Positions 42,467 to 49,801 of a stretch of 49,801 bases of DNA are shown piece after piece (position 1 is the stretch's first letter; each line of letters opens with the position of its first letter). A program made the translations under genes and the position numbers. Location: positions 1 to 49,801 of the forward strand of contig JAGWNT010000016.1 of the NCBI GenBank assembly GCA_028871195.1, written 5' to 3'. Source of the stretch: REEB85 sp018971455. GTDB lineage: Bacteria; Pseudomonadota; Alphaproteobacteria; Acetobacterales; Acetobacteraceae. Below the pieces are notes generated by a model. The model was not told the DNA's origin. It saw only the letters and a program-made list of their open reading frames with translations, and ran no database searches.

Positions 42467-43630
42467 ATGAGCAAGAACACTGCCCCCGCCGACGAGATTT
42501 CAAGGGAACTGGCGCTCGGCAAGTTCACCGATAAGATGCTCGCCGACATGCGCGCCCTGATCGGCACGGATCTGCGCACGGAATCCTGTGTGAATAACGA
42601 ATACGCCACCCGCCTCGCGATTCTGCGATTCTGCGAAGGGATCGGCGACGATAATCCGCTGTGGACCGATCCGGCCTATGGCGCGGCCTCCTCCTACGGT
42701 ATCCAGATCGCACCGCCCAGCTTCATTATCGCCTGCCTCGGTTCGCTGCAGGTCGGTTGGCCCGGCCTCGGCGGCTTTCATTGCGAAACGACGATGCGGT
42801 TCAACAAGCCGATCAAGGTCGGCGACCGGATCACGGCGCGGGTCGTGTTCGACGGATTCGAGGGGCCGACGGAGGACAGCAATTTCGGCGGCCGGCGCGT
42901 CAAGGACTTCCTGCGCCAGGAATATCGCAATCAGAACGACGAGCTGGTCGCGACCTTCATCTGCTCGCGCATGCGCTTTGAGCGCTCGGAAATGCAGAAG
43001 CGCCGCGAGAGCCGCAAGGTTGAGCTGCCGCATCCCTGGACCGATGACGAGATCGCGGCGATCGAGAAGGACATCCTCGCCGAGAAGCCCCGCGGGTCGA
43101 CCCCGCGCTACTGGGATGATGTCAGTGTCGGCGACGAGATCGATATCGTCACCAAGGGTCCGCTTGGGCTCACCGATTTCATTGCCTTCATCGCCGCGGG
43201 TGCCGCGCCAATTCCGCGTATCGCGGCCCATGCCGTGTCACTGAAGCGGTATCATCGGCATCCGAAATGGGCGTTCCGCGACCCGCGCACGCACGCGCTG
43301 GAGCCGGTCTACTCCGTGCACTACAACGACTATGCCGCGCAGCTGCAAGGGGCCCAGATCGCCTACGACGTTGGCGTCCAGCGCACCTGCTGGCACATCC
43401 ATTCCCTCACCAATTGGATGGGCGATGCGGGCCGGCTGAAATCGCTCTTTGGCCAATACCGTGCGCATGTCTATCTTTCCGATGTCGTGCGCCTCGGCGG
43501 CCGGATCGAGGCCAAGGAGATTGACGAGGATGGTGAAGCCGTCGTCCGTCTCAAGACCTGGGCCCATAATCAGCGTGAGCAGAATGTGATGCCGGGAACG
43601 GCGGTCATCGCGCTGCCCCGGCGCGGCTGA
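42467..43630 (+). CDS. MaoC-like dehydratase with N-terminal FAS1-like hotdog domain
   Basis: A 387-residue protein with two hotdog domains. The N-terminal half resembles FAS1-like dehydratase domains (ILRFCEGIGDDNPLWTDPAYG, TMRFNKPIKVGDRITARVVF). The C-terminal half repeats a hotdog pattern (YWDDVSVGDEIDIVTKGPLG, ending VVRLKTWAHNQREQNVMPGTAVI). Two-domain members hydrate or dehydrate acyl-CoA esters such as mesaconyl-CoA. Start at ATG 42467 with TTGGAG upstream; upstream in-frame codons lie within operator G. Divergent from HIBDH3. Confidence 0.87.
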   Translation: MSKNTAPADEISRELALGKFTDKMLADMRALIGTDLRTESCVNNEYATRLAILRFCEGIGDDNPLWTDPAYGAASSYGIQIAPPSFIIACLGSLQVGWPGLGGFHCETTMRFNKPIKVGDRITARVVFDGFEGPTEDSNFGGRRVKDFLRQEYRNQNDELVATFICSRMRFERSEMQKRRESRKVELPHPWTDDEIAAIEKDILAEKPRGSTPRYWDDVSVGDEIDIVTKGPLGLTDFIAFIAAGAAPIPRIAAHAVSLKRYHRHPKWAFRDPRTHALEPVYSVHYNDYAAQLQGAQIAYDVGVQRTCWHIHSLTNWMGDAGRLKSLFGQYRAHVYLSDVVRLGGRIEAKEIDEDGEAVVRLKTWAHNQREQNVMPGTAVIALPRRG

Positions 43631-43648
43631 GGAGGCGGCGCTCGTCGC

Positions 43649-44476
43649 TCATGCCGGCGCCAGGTCACCGAACCAGTAGGCGGCGGTGACACCGCCGTCG
43701 ATGAGGAAATCGCTGCCGGTGATGAAGGCGCCATCCGCCCCCATGAGCAGGGCGCCAAGCGTGCCGATCTCGTCGGGCGTGCCGGCGCGACCGGCCGGGC
43801 AGTGCTCGATCATGCGGCGATAACCCTCGCCGCGCGGGCCGGTCAGTTCGTCGCGGGCCAGCGGCGTCATGACGATGCCCGGGCTGATCGTGTTGACTCG
43901 TGCGCCACGCTTTCCCCAACGCGCCGCCTCCGCCATGACCCGCAGCGCATTGCAACGCTTGGAGAGCTGGTACGCGTGCAGCGTGTCGCGGACTCGCCCG
44001 GGCTCCAGCAAGGGCAGAGCGAGCAGCGCGTCCACCGGCGTGGTCGCCAGGGCAGCGTTCTCCTCCGCGGTGAGCGCACCGAGCCGATGGCCTGACTGCG
44101 ACGCAATCACCACGCAACTGCCGCCGCGGGCGATGATGTTGCCGAATTCTTCAAGTACCAGCGCCGTTCCGTAGAGATCGACCCGCAGGATGGTCTCGAT
44201 TGGCGCTTGCGACGGAGACACCCCCGCGGCGTGGATGACGCCCGTCACCTCACCAAGCGCGGTGGCATTGTGGACCAGGGCGCGCACGGAGTCGCGCGAG
44301 GAGACGTCGACGCTCGCCGTCGTCACCTCAAACCCCGCATCGGCGAGGACGGCCGCCGCGGCCTCGGCGTTTCGTGGCCGCAAATCCGCGAGAAGGATAT
44401 GCTTCCCGGCACCAACCCGGCGCGCGATCGCCTGTCCGATCGATCCCGCGCCGATGACGACAATGATTTGTGTCAT
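43649..44476 (-). CDS. Short-chain dehydrogenase/reductase
   Basis: A 275-residue SDR with a variant cofactor loop, VIGAGSIGQAIARRV, followed by an acidic residue in LLADLRPRN. The catalytic Ser is in VIASQSGHRLG and the YxxxK is in YQLSKRCNALRV. It ends ITGSDFLIDGGVTAAYWFG. The ATG at 44476 follows GGAGGAGG; upstream residues are shadow. It converges with the MaoC-like gene and lies downstream of an aldo/keto reductase gene. The GAGSIG form is typical of a less-studied SDR branch; substrate unknown. Confidence 0.88.
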   Translation of the reverse strand: MTQIIVVIGAGSIGQAIARRVGAGKHILLADLRPRNAEAAAAVLADAGFEVTTASVDVSSRDSVRALVHNATALGEVTGVIHAAGVSPSQAPIETILRVDLYGTALVLEEFGNIIARGGSCVVIASQSGHRLGALTAEENAALATTPVDALLALPLLEPGRVRDTLHAYQLSKRCNALRVMAEAARWGKRGARVNTISPGIVMTPLARDELTGPRGEGYRRMIEHCPAGRAGTPDEIGTLGALLMGADGAFITGSDFLIDGGVTAAYWFGDLAPA

Positions 44477-44510
44477 GATGAGGTCCTCCTCCGCTGTTGC
44501 GGCTTTCGAT

Positions 44511-45500
44511 TCAGCGATACGACAGCCGCAGCACGTTGTCGGGAAGTCGCGCGCCCTCGATCGTGATCGCCGAGGCCGCGGCTTCGATCTCCGCGAGGCT
44601 GGCTGCGCCGAGCTCCACGCTGGCCGCGCCGACATTCTCCGCGACGCGATCCAGCCGGCGGGTGCCGGGAATCGGCACGATGAAGGGCTTGCGCGTCAGC
44701 AGCCAGGCGAGCGCGACCTGCGCTGGTGTCGCCCCTTTGTCCGCCGCAATCCGGCGCAGAAGCTCGACCAGGCCCTGGTTGGCCTGGCGCGCCTCGGTGG
44801 TGAAGCGCGGCGAGTTGGCGCGGAAATCAGTGGAGGCGATCGGTGTGCTGGCGTCGATGCTGCCGGTGAGGAACCCGGCGCCGAGCGGGCTCCACGGCAC
44901 GAAACCGATCCCCAGCTCCTCGCATAAGGGCAGGATCTCTGGCTCCGGATCGCGCGTCCAGAGCGAGTATTCACTCTGAATGGCGGAAATTTTCTGCACC
45001 GCGTGAGCGCGGCGGATGGTCGCGGCACCGGCCTCGGACAAGCCGAAATGCCGCACCTTTCCTGCGTCGATAAGCTCCTTCACCGTTCCTGCCACATCCT
45101 CGATCGGCACCGCCGGATCGACGCGATGTTGGTAAAGCAGGTCAATATGATCCATTGCCAAACGCGTGAGAGAAGCGTCGACAACGCGACGGATCTGTTC
45201 CGGGCGGCTGTTGAGCCCGCCCAGGCGCGCGCCGGTCGACTGATCGACACCGAAGCCAAACTTCGTGGCGACAACCACCTTGTCTCGGATTGGCGCAAGC
45301 GCCTCACCCAACAGCATCTCGTTCGTCCAGGGGCCATAGGCCTCGGCGGTGTCAAACAGCGTCACACCGAGATCGTATGCGCCGCGGATCACGCGGATCG
45401 CCTCTGCTCGTTCCGGCGATGGGCCGTATGTGGAAGCGAAGCTCATTGCGCCGAAACCGATTGCTGAGACTTCCAGTGAACCGAGTTCGCGGGTATTCAT
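44511..45500 (-). CDS. Aldo/keto reductase family protein
   Basis: A 329-residue aldo/keto reductase: AIGFGAMSFASTYG, catalytic Asp and Tyr in LFDTAEAYGPWTNE, Lys in VVATKFGFG, and His in DLLYQHRVDP. It ends with the cofactor-binding IPGTRRLDRVAENVGAA. The ATG at 45500 follows AAGGAAA. It is very similar in length and blocks to the enzyme at 47060, and a decayed third copy lies right upstream (45548). These are typically NADPH-linked aldehyde reductases, often LysR-controlled. Confidence 0.92.
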   Translation of the reverse strand: MNTRELGSLEVSAIGFGAMSFASTYGPSPERAEAIRVIRGAYDLGVTLFDTAEAYGPWTNEMLLGEALAPIRDKVVVATKFGFGVDQSTGARLGGLNSRPEQIRRVVDASLTRLAMDHIDLLYQHRVDPAVPIEDVAGTVKELIDAGKVRHFGLSEAGAATIRRAHAVQKISAIQSEYSLWTRDPEPEILPLCEELGIGFVPWSPLGAGFLTGSIDASTPIASTDFRANSPRFTTEARQANQGLVELLRRIAADKGATPAQVALAWLLTRKPFIVPIPGTRRLDRVAENVGAASVELGAASLAEIEAAASAITIEGARLPDNVLRLSYR

Positions 45501-45547
45501 GGTATTTGCTTTCCTTGTAATGGCCGCCTGCACCCGGTACCGCGGTT

Positions 45548-45748
45548 CCAGGGACAAAACGCCCCCGCAGTGTCGAGCCGGGTGATGCCGTTGCAGATCA
45601 CGCGACGGATCGCGCGGATGGCGTGGCGACGTCTCCTGGGCCGGTCACGCCCGAAAATCCGTTCCATGCGGCCGAGGCAGATGGCCGAGGCGTTCAGGTT
45701 GCCGGGCCTGCGTGTTGGCACCGTCCTTGCTCCCTGCAGGGCCGACAT
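45548..45748 (-). pseudogene. N-terminal remnant of an aldo/keto reductase gene
   Basis: The minus strand reads RTVPTRRPGNLNASAICLGR, then RRRRHAIRAIRRVICNGITR and LDTAGAFCPWN. These align with the first ~55 residues of the two intact enzymes (MNTRELGSLEVSAIGFGAM, EAIRVIRGAYDLGVTLF, DTAEAYGPWTN), but key residues have drifted and nothing follows. It is a truncated duplicate lying between the MFS gene and the intact reductase. Confidence 0.7.
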
Positions 45749-45761
45749 GCACTCGCCTCGC

Positions 45762-47021
45762 TCAGCGCGTCCAGGCGGCGCGCAGACGGATACAAGCGAG
45801 ACATCCGACACCCCCCAGCGCGACCACCGCCCCAAGCGGGCGCGGTGTGCCGTCGGCGAAGGCGCCGACCAGACCCGAGCCCACGATGCCAACTCCGTAT
45901 TGGAGCGCGCCGACCAACGCTGACACCGCGCCAGCCCGCGAGGCGTGCCGGGACAATGCGCCGGCGATCGAGTTAGCAACGATCAGGCCGGACATGGCGC
46001 AGTAGGCAAGGAGCGAAATCGCGAGGCCAGCAAGGCCGCCCCAGCCGGTCATCGCGGCTACGGCGCTCAGCAAGCCAGTCACCGCCGCGCCGACGCCGCC
46101 GAGGCCCAACAGCCGGTCGCTGCCGAGCCGCGCCACCAGCCTCGCGTTGATGGCATTTGCCGCCATGATACCGGCGATCGATGCTCCGAAGAGCAGGCCA
46201 TAGCGCTGCGCTGGCACGCCGTAATAACTGATATAGGCGAACGGTGTTCCCGCGATGTAGGCGTAGATGCCAACGTAAAAGAGTCCGCCCGCGCCACTGT
46301 AGCCGATCACATTCGGATCTCGCAGCAGGGTGCCGTAGCCGATGAGGGCTTGGCCGAGCGAATGCTCCAAGCGACGCTCGGCGGGCAGCGTCTCCGGGAC
46401 GGTGAAGAGTGCGGCGAGTGTCACCAGCCCCACCGCAACCAGGAGCCAGAAAATCACCCGCCATGATGCGATGGCGAGGATCTGGCCACCCACCAGCGGG
46501 CCCAAGAGGGGCGCGATCGCCATGACGGTGATGAGGGTGGACAGCATCTGCGCCGCGCGGTCCCGGGGATAGAGATCTCGCACCATGGCGCGCGCCAACA
46601 CCACGCCGGCACAGGCGCCGATGGCCTGCACAACCCGGGCGCCGATCATTACCCAGGCGCCGGGGGCCAGCGCACAGCCCGCGGAGCCGAGGCTGAACAG
46701 CACCAACCCGACCCCGACCGGCAGCCGCCTTCCGTAACGATCACCGAGCGGCCCCCACAGCAGCTGGCCGAAGCTGAAGCCCAGGAGATAACTGCCGATG
46801 GTCCATTCCACCGCGCCGGAACTGGTGGCGAGCGCGCGCGCCATTGTCGGGAGCGCCGGCAGGTAGAGGTCGGTCGAGATCGAGCCGAAGCCCATCAGCG
46901 TGCTCAGGACCGCCATGATCCACAGCCGATGGCGTTCGCCGGCGCAGCCAGGCGTGGTCTCTGCGTTTGCCGCCAGCGGCAGCGACGGAGACATCGTCAC
47001 GGAAGACCCTGCTCGGACCAT
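45762..47021 (-). CDS. Bcr/CflA-type MFS multidrug efflux transporter
   Basis: A 419-residue membrane protein with about 12 hydrophobic segments. The N-terminal STDLYLPALPTMARAL is typical of the Bcr/CflA (DHA1) group, and the MFS loop motif GPLGDRYGRR follows the second segment. The ARAMVRDLYPRDRAAQMLS region also fits this group. It would export a small hydrophobic compound by proton antiport. It lies between aldo/keto reductase genes and may remove toxic aldehydes or related products; that role is inference. An internal Met at residue 10 is an alternative start. Confidence 0.9.
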   Translation of the reverse strand: MVRAGSSVTMSPSLPLAANAETTPGCAGERHRLWIMAVLSTLMGFGSISTDLYLPALPTMARALATSSGAVEWTIGSYLLGFSFGQLLWGPLGDRYGRRLPVGVGLVLFSLGSAGCALAPGAWVMIGARVVQAIGACAGVVLARAMVRDLYPRDRAAQMLSTLITVMAIAPLLGPLVGGQILAIASWRVIFWLLVAVGLVTLAALFTVPETLPAERRLEHSLGQALIGYGTLLRDPNVIGYSGAGGLFYVGIYAYIAGTPFAYISYYGVPAQRYGLLFGASIAGIMAANAINARLVARLGSDRLLGLGGVGAAVTGLLSAVAAMTGWGGLAGLAISLLAYCAMSGLIVANSIAGALSRHASRAGAVSALVGALQYGVGIVGSGLVGAFADGTPRPLGAVVALGGVGCLACIRLRAAWTR

Positions 47022-47059
47022 GATATTCTCGCTTGCCTTTCAGAGCCCCTGCGCCGCAC

Positions 47060-48049
47060 TCAGCGGCCCACCGTCGCCAGCAGATGCGCCGGGTAGCGCT
47101 CACCCTCTATCGGGATTTCGGCGAGCAGCCGGGCGATCTCGCCCAGGTCATCCGATGAGAGCTCGACATCAGCGGTAGCTAGATTCTCTTCCAGTCGGTG
47201 CAGCTTCGTCGTGCCGGGGATCGGGACGATCCACGGGCGCTGGGCGAGCAGCCAGGCGAGCGCGATCTGAGCGGGGGTGGCGCCCTTGCGCTCGGCGATG
47301 CGCTCCAGGGCGTCCACGAAAGACAGGTTCTTCGCGATCGCCTCGGCCTGGAAGCGCGGCAGGTTCGCGCGGGCATCACCGGCGGCGATCCTGGTGTCTT
47401 TGCCCATGGCGCCGGTCAGGAAGCCTTTGCCGAGAGGACTGTAGGGCACGAGACCGATGCCAAGCTCCTCGCATGTGGCGAGGATGTCGTTGGTCTCCGG
47501 CCCGCGTGTCCACAGCGAGTATTCGTTCTGGAGCGCGGCGATGGGCTGCACGGCATGGGCGCGCCGCACGGTAGAGGCACCCGGCTCGGAAAGGCCGAAA
47601 TGGCGCACCTTGCCCGCGGCGATCAGGTCTCGGACTGCGCCGGCCACGTCCTCGATCGGCACCTCGGGATCCACCCGGTGCTGGTAGTAGAGGTCGATCA
47701 CGTCGATGCCGAGCCGCTTTAGCGACCCCTCGGCGGCGGCGCGAATGTGCTCCGGGCGGGAGTTAAAGCCACCGATTTTGCCGTCGGAGATATCGAAGCC
47801 GAATTTGGTGGCGATCACGACGTGGTCGCGCACCGCACGCAGCGCCTCGCCCACCAACTCCTCGTTGGTCAGTGGGCCGTACAGCTCCGCGGTGTCGAAG
47901 AACGTGACACCGCGCTCATGGGCCGCGCGGATCAGCGCCACGCCGTCCCGCCGCGAGAGCTGGTTGGCATAGGCGAAGTCCAGGCCCATGCAGCCGAAGC
48001 CGAGAGCGGAGACGGTGAGCCCGCTCTTGCCCAATTGGCGCATTTTCAT
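47060..48049 (-). CDS. Aldo/keto reductase family protein
   Basis: A 329-residue aldo/keto reductase, same length as the one at 44511. Catalytic Asp/Tyr in FFDTAELYGPLTNEE, Lys in VIATKFGFD, His in DLYYQHRVDP; cofactor end IPGTTKLHRLEENLATA. A GGAGG site precedes the ATG. It is divergent from a LysR gene with 138 bp between, the usual arrangement for LysR-controlled reductases, and is followed 38 bp later by the MFS gene. Confidence 0.93.
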   Translation of the reverse strand: MKMRQLGKSGLTVSALGFGCMGLDFAYANQLSRRDGVALIRAAHERGVTFFDTAELYGPLTNEELVGEALRAVRDHVVIATKFGFDISDGKIGGFNSRPEHIRAAAEGSLKRLGIDVIDLYYQHRVDPEVPIEDVAGAVRDLIAAGKVRHFGLSEPGASTVRRAHAVQPIAALQNEYSLWTRGPETNDILATCEELGIGLVPYSPLGKGFLTGAMGKDTRIAAGDARANLPRFQAEAIAKNLSFVDALERIAERKGATPAQIALAWLLAQRPWIVPIPGTTKLHRLEENLATADVELSSDDLGEIARLLAEIPIEGERYPAHLLATVGR

Positions 48050-48153
48050 CGGTGACCTCCAACCGCCCTGGCATGCCGATGTGGCGAGGGCCTCGGAGGC
48101 GATATCTAGGCCCAGGAATCGATGCTGCTTAGACGGGTTATCTCGATTGGCCC

Positions 48154-48159
48154 TATAAT
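48154..48159 (+). promoter_or_regulatory. Probable -10 box of the LysR gene
   Basis: A perfect TATAAT lies 28 bp before the LysR ATG. No good -35 is seen at 16-18 bp (TTAGAC at 48129 is 19 bp away), which would suit a weak or regulated promoter in this divergent region. Confidence 0.45.
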
Positions 48160-48187
48160 CCTGGTTTATGAATGCGCGGGTGTTACC

Positions 48188-49081
48188 ATGCGGCGCGAGG
48201 ATATGGCTGATCTCACGATGTTTCTGGCTGTCGCGGAAGCCGGCAGCTTCACCGGCGCCGCGCGCAAGCTCGGGCTATCCCAACCCGCGTTGAGCCACAC
48301 GGTCCGGCGGCTCGAGGCACGGCTCGGGCTGCGACTGCTCACGCGCACGACGCGCAGCGTGGCGGTGACGGAAGCCGGCGAACGTCTGCTCGAAACGCTC
48401 CAGCCCGCGGTTGAACGCATCGACGAACGCCTCGCCGACCTCACACGGCTGCGGGAGCGGCCGGCCGGCACGATCCGTATCTCAACCTCCGAGCACGCTG
48501 CGGAGACCGTCTTGTGGCCGGCGATCGACCGGCTCATGGCCGAGCATCCTGACATCAACGTCGAGCTGAACATTGAAAACCGCTTCATCGACATCGTGAG
48601 TGATCGCTTCGATGCCGGCGTTCGGCTCGGCGAGCAGATCGCCAAGGACATGATTGCGGTGCGCATCGGGCCGAGGCTGCGCATGGCGGTGGTCGCCTCG
48701 CCCGATTACATTGCACGGCACGGCCGGCCCCGCGCGCCGCATGATCTTGCGCGTCATCGCTGCATCAACCTGCGCTTCGTCAGCGGTGGCAGCGTCTACG
48801 CCTGGGAGTTCGAAAAGAACGGCAGGCAGTTGCGGAGCAAAGTCGAGGGGCAATTCGTCTGCAACCGCACATCGCTTGTCCTCAGGGCGGCGTGTGCGGG
48901 CTATGGCTTAGGGTACCTGCTCGAGGACACGATTATGCCGTTTTTGGACGAGGGTACCCTGGTGCGGGTCCTGGCCGATTGGTGCGCGCCATTCGACGGC
49001 TACCACCTCTATTACCCGACAAGGCGGCAGGCCTCGCCGGCCTTCAGGTTGCTGCTGGACGCGCTCCGTTACCGTGACTGA
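48188..49081 (+). CDS. LysR-family transcriptional regulator
   Basis: A 297-residue LysR regulator. The N-terminal winged helix-turn-helix is at about 5-62 (FLAVAEAGSFTGAARKLGLSQPALSHTVRRLE), followed by the substrate-binding domain, with the ISTSEHAAETVLWPAIDRL start of the effector domain. The ATG at 48188 is preferred since it opens directly into the conserved MADLTMFLAVAE; earlier in-frame codons overlap the -10 box. It resembles the group that controls adjacent oxidoreductase genes. Its target is probably the divergent reductase-efflux unit, not the paired-palindrome regulon. Confidence 0.92.
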   Translation: MRREDMADLTMFLAVAEAGSFTGAARKLGLSQPALSHTVRRLEARLGLRLLTRTTRSVAVTEAGERLLETLQPAVERIDERLADLTRLRERPAGTIRISTSEHAAETVLWPAIDRLMAEHPDINVELNIENRFIDIVSDRFDAGVRLGEQIAKDMIAVRIGPRLRMAVVASPDYIARHGRPRAPHDLARHRCINLRFVSGGSVYAWEFEKNGRQLRSKVEGQFVCNRTSLVLRAACAGYGLGYLLEDTIMPFLDEGTLVRVLADWCAPFDGYHLYYPTRRQASPAFRLLLDALRYRD

Positions 49082-49260
49082 TTCGGAAGCATAAAGCCGA
49101 TAACTCCGATCAAGGGAGCACGACGGCCATTTTCGAGATGGTCCTGACGTTGATTCTAGCCTCCGTCCTGGTTGTGTCCCCGCAGGTGGTGTCGCGCACG
49201 TCAAGGCCGTGACTCCGGTCGGCGCATCGGTGTGTTTAGGCATGGAAAAGGGGGCTCTGA

Positions 49261-49479
49261 CTCACTTTCGGCTTCCTGCAGCGTTATCGCTCGGGATTCG
49301 AAGACAATCGCGGCGAGGAATTCGATGCGTCCTTCGTCGGGCTCGATTGGAACGGGCCGGACCGCTTCGATGTCGAATGGCATCGCCATACCGGATAGTG
49401 GTTCCGCGTCCATCGGAACATGTCGCTGAAAGCCGCCCTCGCCGCCATCATCAGCAATGGACTTCTACACCCACTGTGA
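49261..49479 (+). pseudogene. Interrupted short coding remnant of unknown family
   Basis: One frame reads LTFGFLQRYRSGFEDNRGEE, continues through VGLDWNGPDRFDVEWHRHTG, hits TAG at 49396-49398, and resumes WFRVHRNMSLKAALAAIISN to a stop at 49477. The composition is protein-like on both sides of the stop, as if one glutamine codon had mutated to TAG. I do not recognise the family. Confidence 0.4.
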
Positions 49480-49620
49480 TGCCCGCGGCCTTCGCCGGAT
49501 GGATACGTCATTTCAAAGGACTGGTGCTGTTTAAGCCGGGGTTGTGAATCGGCACCGAAGTGGGCCCCTTTGCGAAACCGCTTCAAACCGCTGATCTATA
49601 AGTGGAAATTTCGTTCGGAG

Positions 49621-49652
49621 TGGGGTCCCGATCGCCGCCGATTGGGACCCCA
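49621..49652. repeat. Perfect 9-bp inverted repeat
   Basis: TGGGGTCCC (49621-49629) and GGGACCCCA (49644-49652) are exact inverted copies with 14 bases between. It may be a hairpin or an end of a mobile element lying next to the transposase start. Confidence 0.5.
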
Positions 49653-49747
49653 GGTCACGTCCCTGGACGTGGTGTAGGAGGCGGCCACCGCGGTGAACCT
49701 GGGTAGGGTTGGGTTGCGAGACGCAACACTGACCCAAGGACCCCACG

Positions 49748-49801
49748 ATGACCGAGCAAGGGACTGCCCTGCGTGAGCTTTTGGCGAAAGGCACGGATGC
49801 G
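49748..49801 (+). CDS. Start of a probable IS256/Mutator-family transposase (partial)
   Basis: The last 18 codons read MTEQGTALRELLAKGTDA and continue past the window end. Openings of this kind (MTE..., then ALxELL-K--DA) are common in IS256-type Mutator transposases. The evidence is only these residues, so the call is tentative. It is preceded by a purine-poor leader with CAAGGACCCC. Confidence 0.45.
   Translation, partial: MTEQGTALRELLAKGTDA

Larger units (their letters stand above)
49082..49747. other. Gene-poor stretch after the LysR gene
   Basis: No intact gene is visible. It contains a decayed coding piece at 49261-49479, an inverted repeat at 49621-49652, and the upstream region of a probable transposase. 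Codon pattern is less consistent than in the rest of the window. Confidence 0.5.

Overview
The window is high-GC DNA packed with catabolic genes. The style fits a metabolically versatile soil alphaproteobacterium, possibly Acetobacteraceae or Hyphomicrobiales: branched-chain-amino-acid-type ABC transporters, several orphan solute-binding proteins, CaiB/BaiF CoA-transferases, MmgE/PrpD proteins and many dehydrogenases. The taxon is inferred from gene content only. I saw no rRNA, tRNA or CRISPR.

Layout. (1) 1-2.3 kb: the tail of a LivF-type ATPase, an iron-ADH-fold protein that has lost metal ligands, and an IclR-family regulator. (2) 2.4-5.3 kb, plus strand: carboxymuconolactone-decarboxylase-like protein (CMD), solute-binding protein (SBP), zinc alcohol dehydrogenase. 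(3) 17.5-5.4 kb, minus strand: a nine-gene run of CoxL-like molybdenum hydroxylase, enoyl-CoA hydratase, ADH, SBP, fused LivH-LivM permease, fused LivF-LivG ATPase, CoA-transferase, enoyl-CoA hydratase and hydrolase. (4) 26.7-17.7 kb, minus strand: an eight-gene run of CoA-transferase, acyl-CoA ligase, ADH, hydrolase, SBP, SDR, SBP and metallo-beta-lactamase-fold hydrolase. (5) 26.9-33.4 kb: two MmgE/PrpD genes, aldo/keto reductase, a 3-hydroxyisobutyrate-dehydrogenase-like gene (HIBDH), cupin, SDR, CMD. (6) 33.4-43.6 kb: a second SBP-ADH pair, SDR, HIBDH, carboxylesterase, a decayed SBP/MBL locus, amidohydrolase, another HIBDH and a MaoC-like double-hotdog protein. (7) 43.6-49.1 kb: SDR, two aldo/keto reductases and a remnant, a Bcr/CflA efflux pump and a LysR regulator. 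(8) The last ~700 bases hold decayed coding sequence and what looks like the start of a transposase.

The main discovery is a repeated regulatory element. Seven intergenic regions each carry two 10-bp near-palindromes (consensus CGKAWWTMCG) whose centres are exactly 20 bp apart. They lie before nearly every main transcription unit: 2448-2477, 17568-17597, 26756-26785, 26880-26909, 35810-35839, 36769-36798 and 42323-42352. In five of them a TTGACA/TTGACG box starts 29-34 bp upstream, so the element covers the predicted transcription start, as expected for a repressor. The IclR gene at 1484 is the nearest candidate to read these sites. Together they define a previously unannotated ~40-kb regulon.

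Working model (inference): esterases and hydrolases release an alcohol or acid from an imported compound. ADHs, SDRs, aldo/keto reductases and the molybdenum hydroxylase adjust its oxidation state. The ligase and CoA-transferases activate the acid, and the hydratases, MaoC-like protein, MmgE/PrpD, HIBDH and CMD genes process the skeleton. The substrate cannot be read from the sequence. No thiolase or acyl-CoA dehydrogenase is present in the window.
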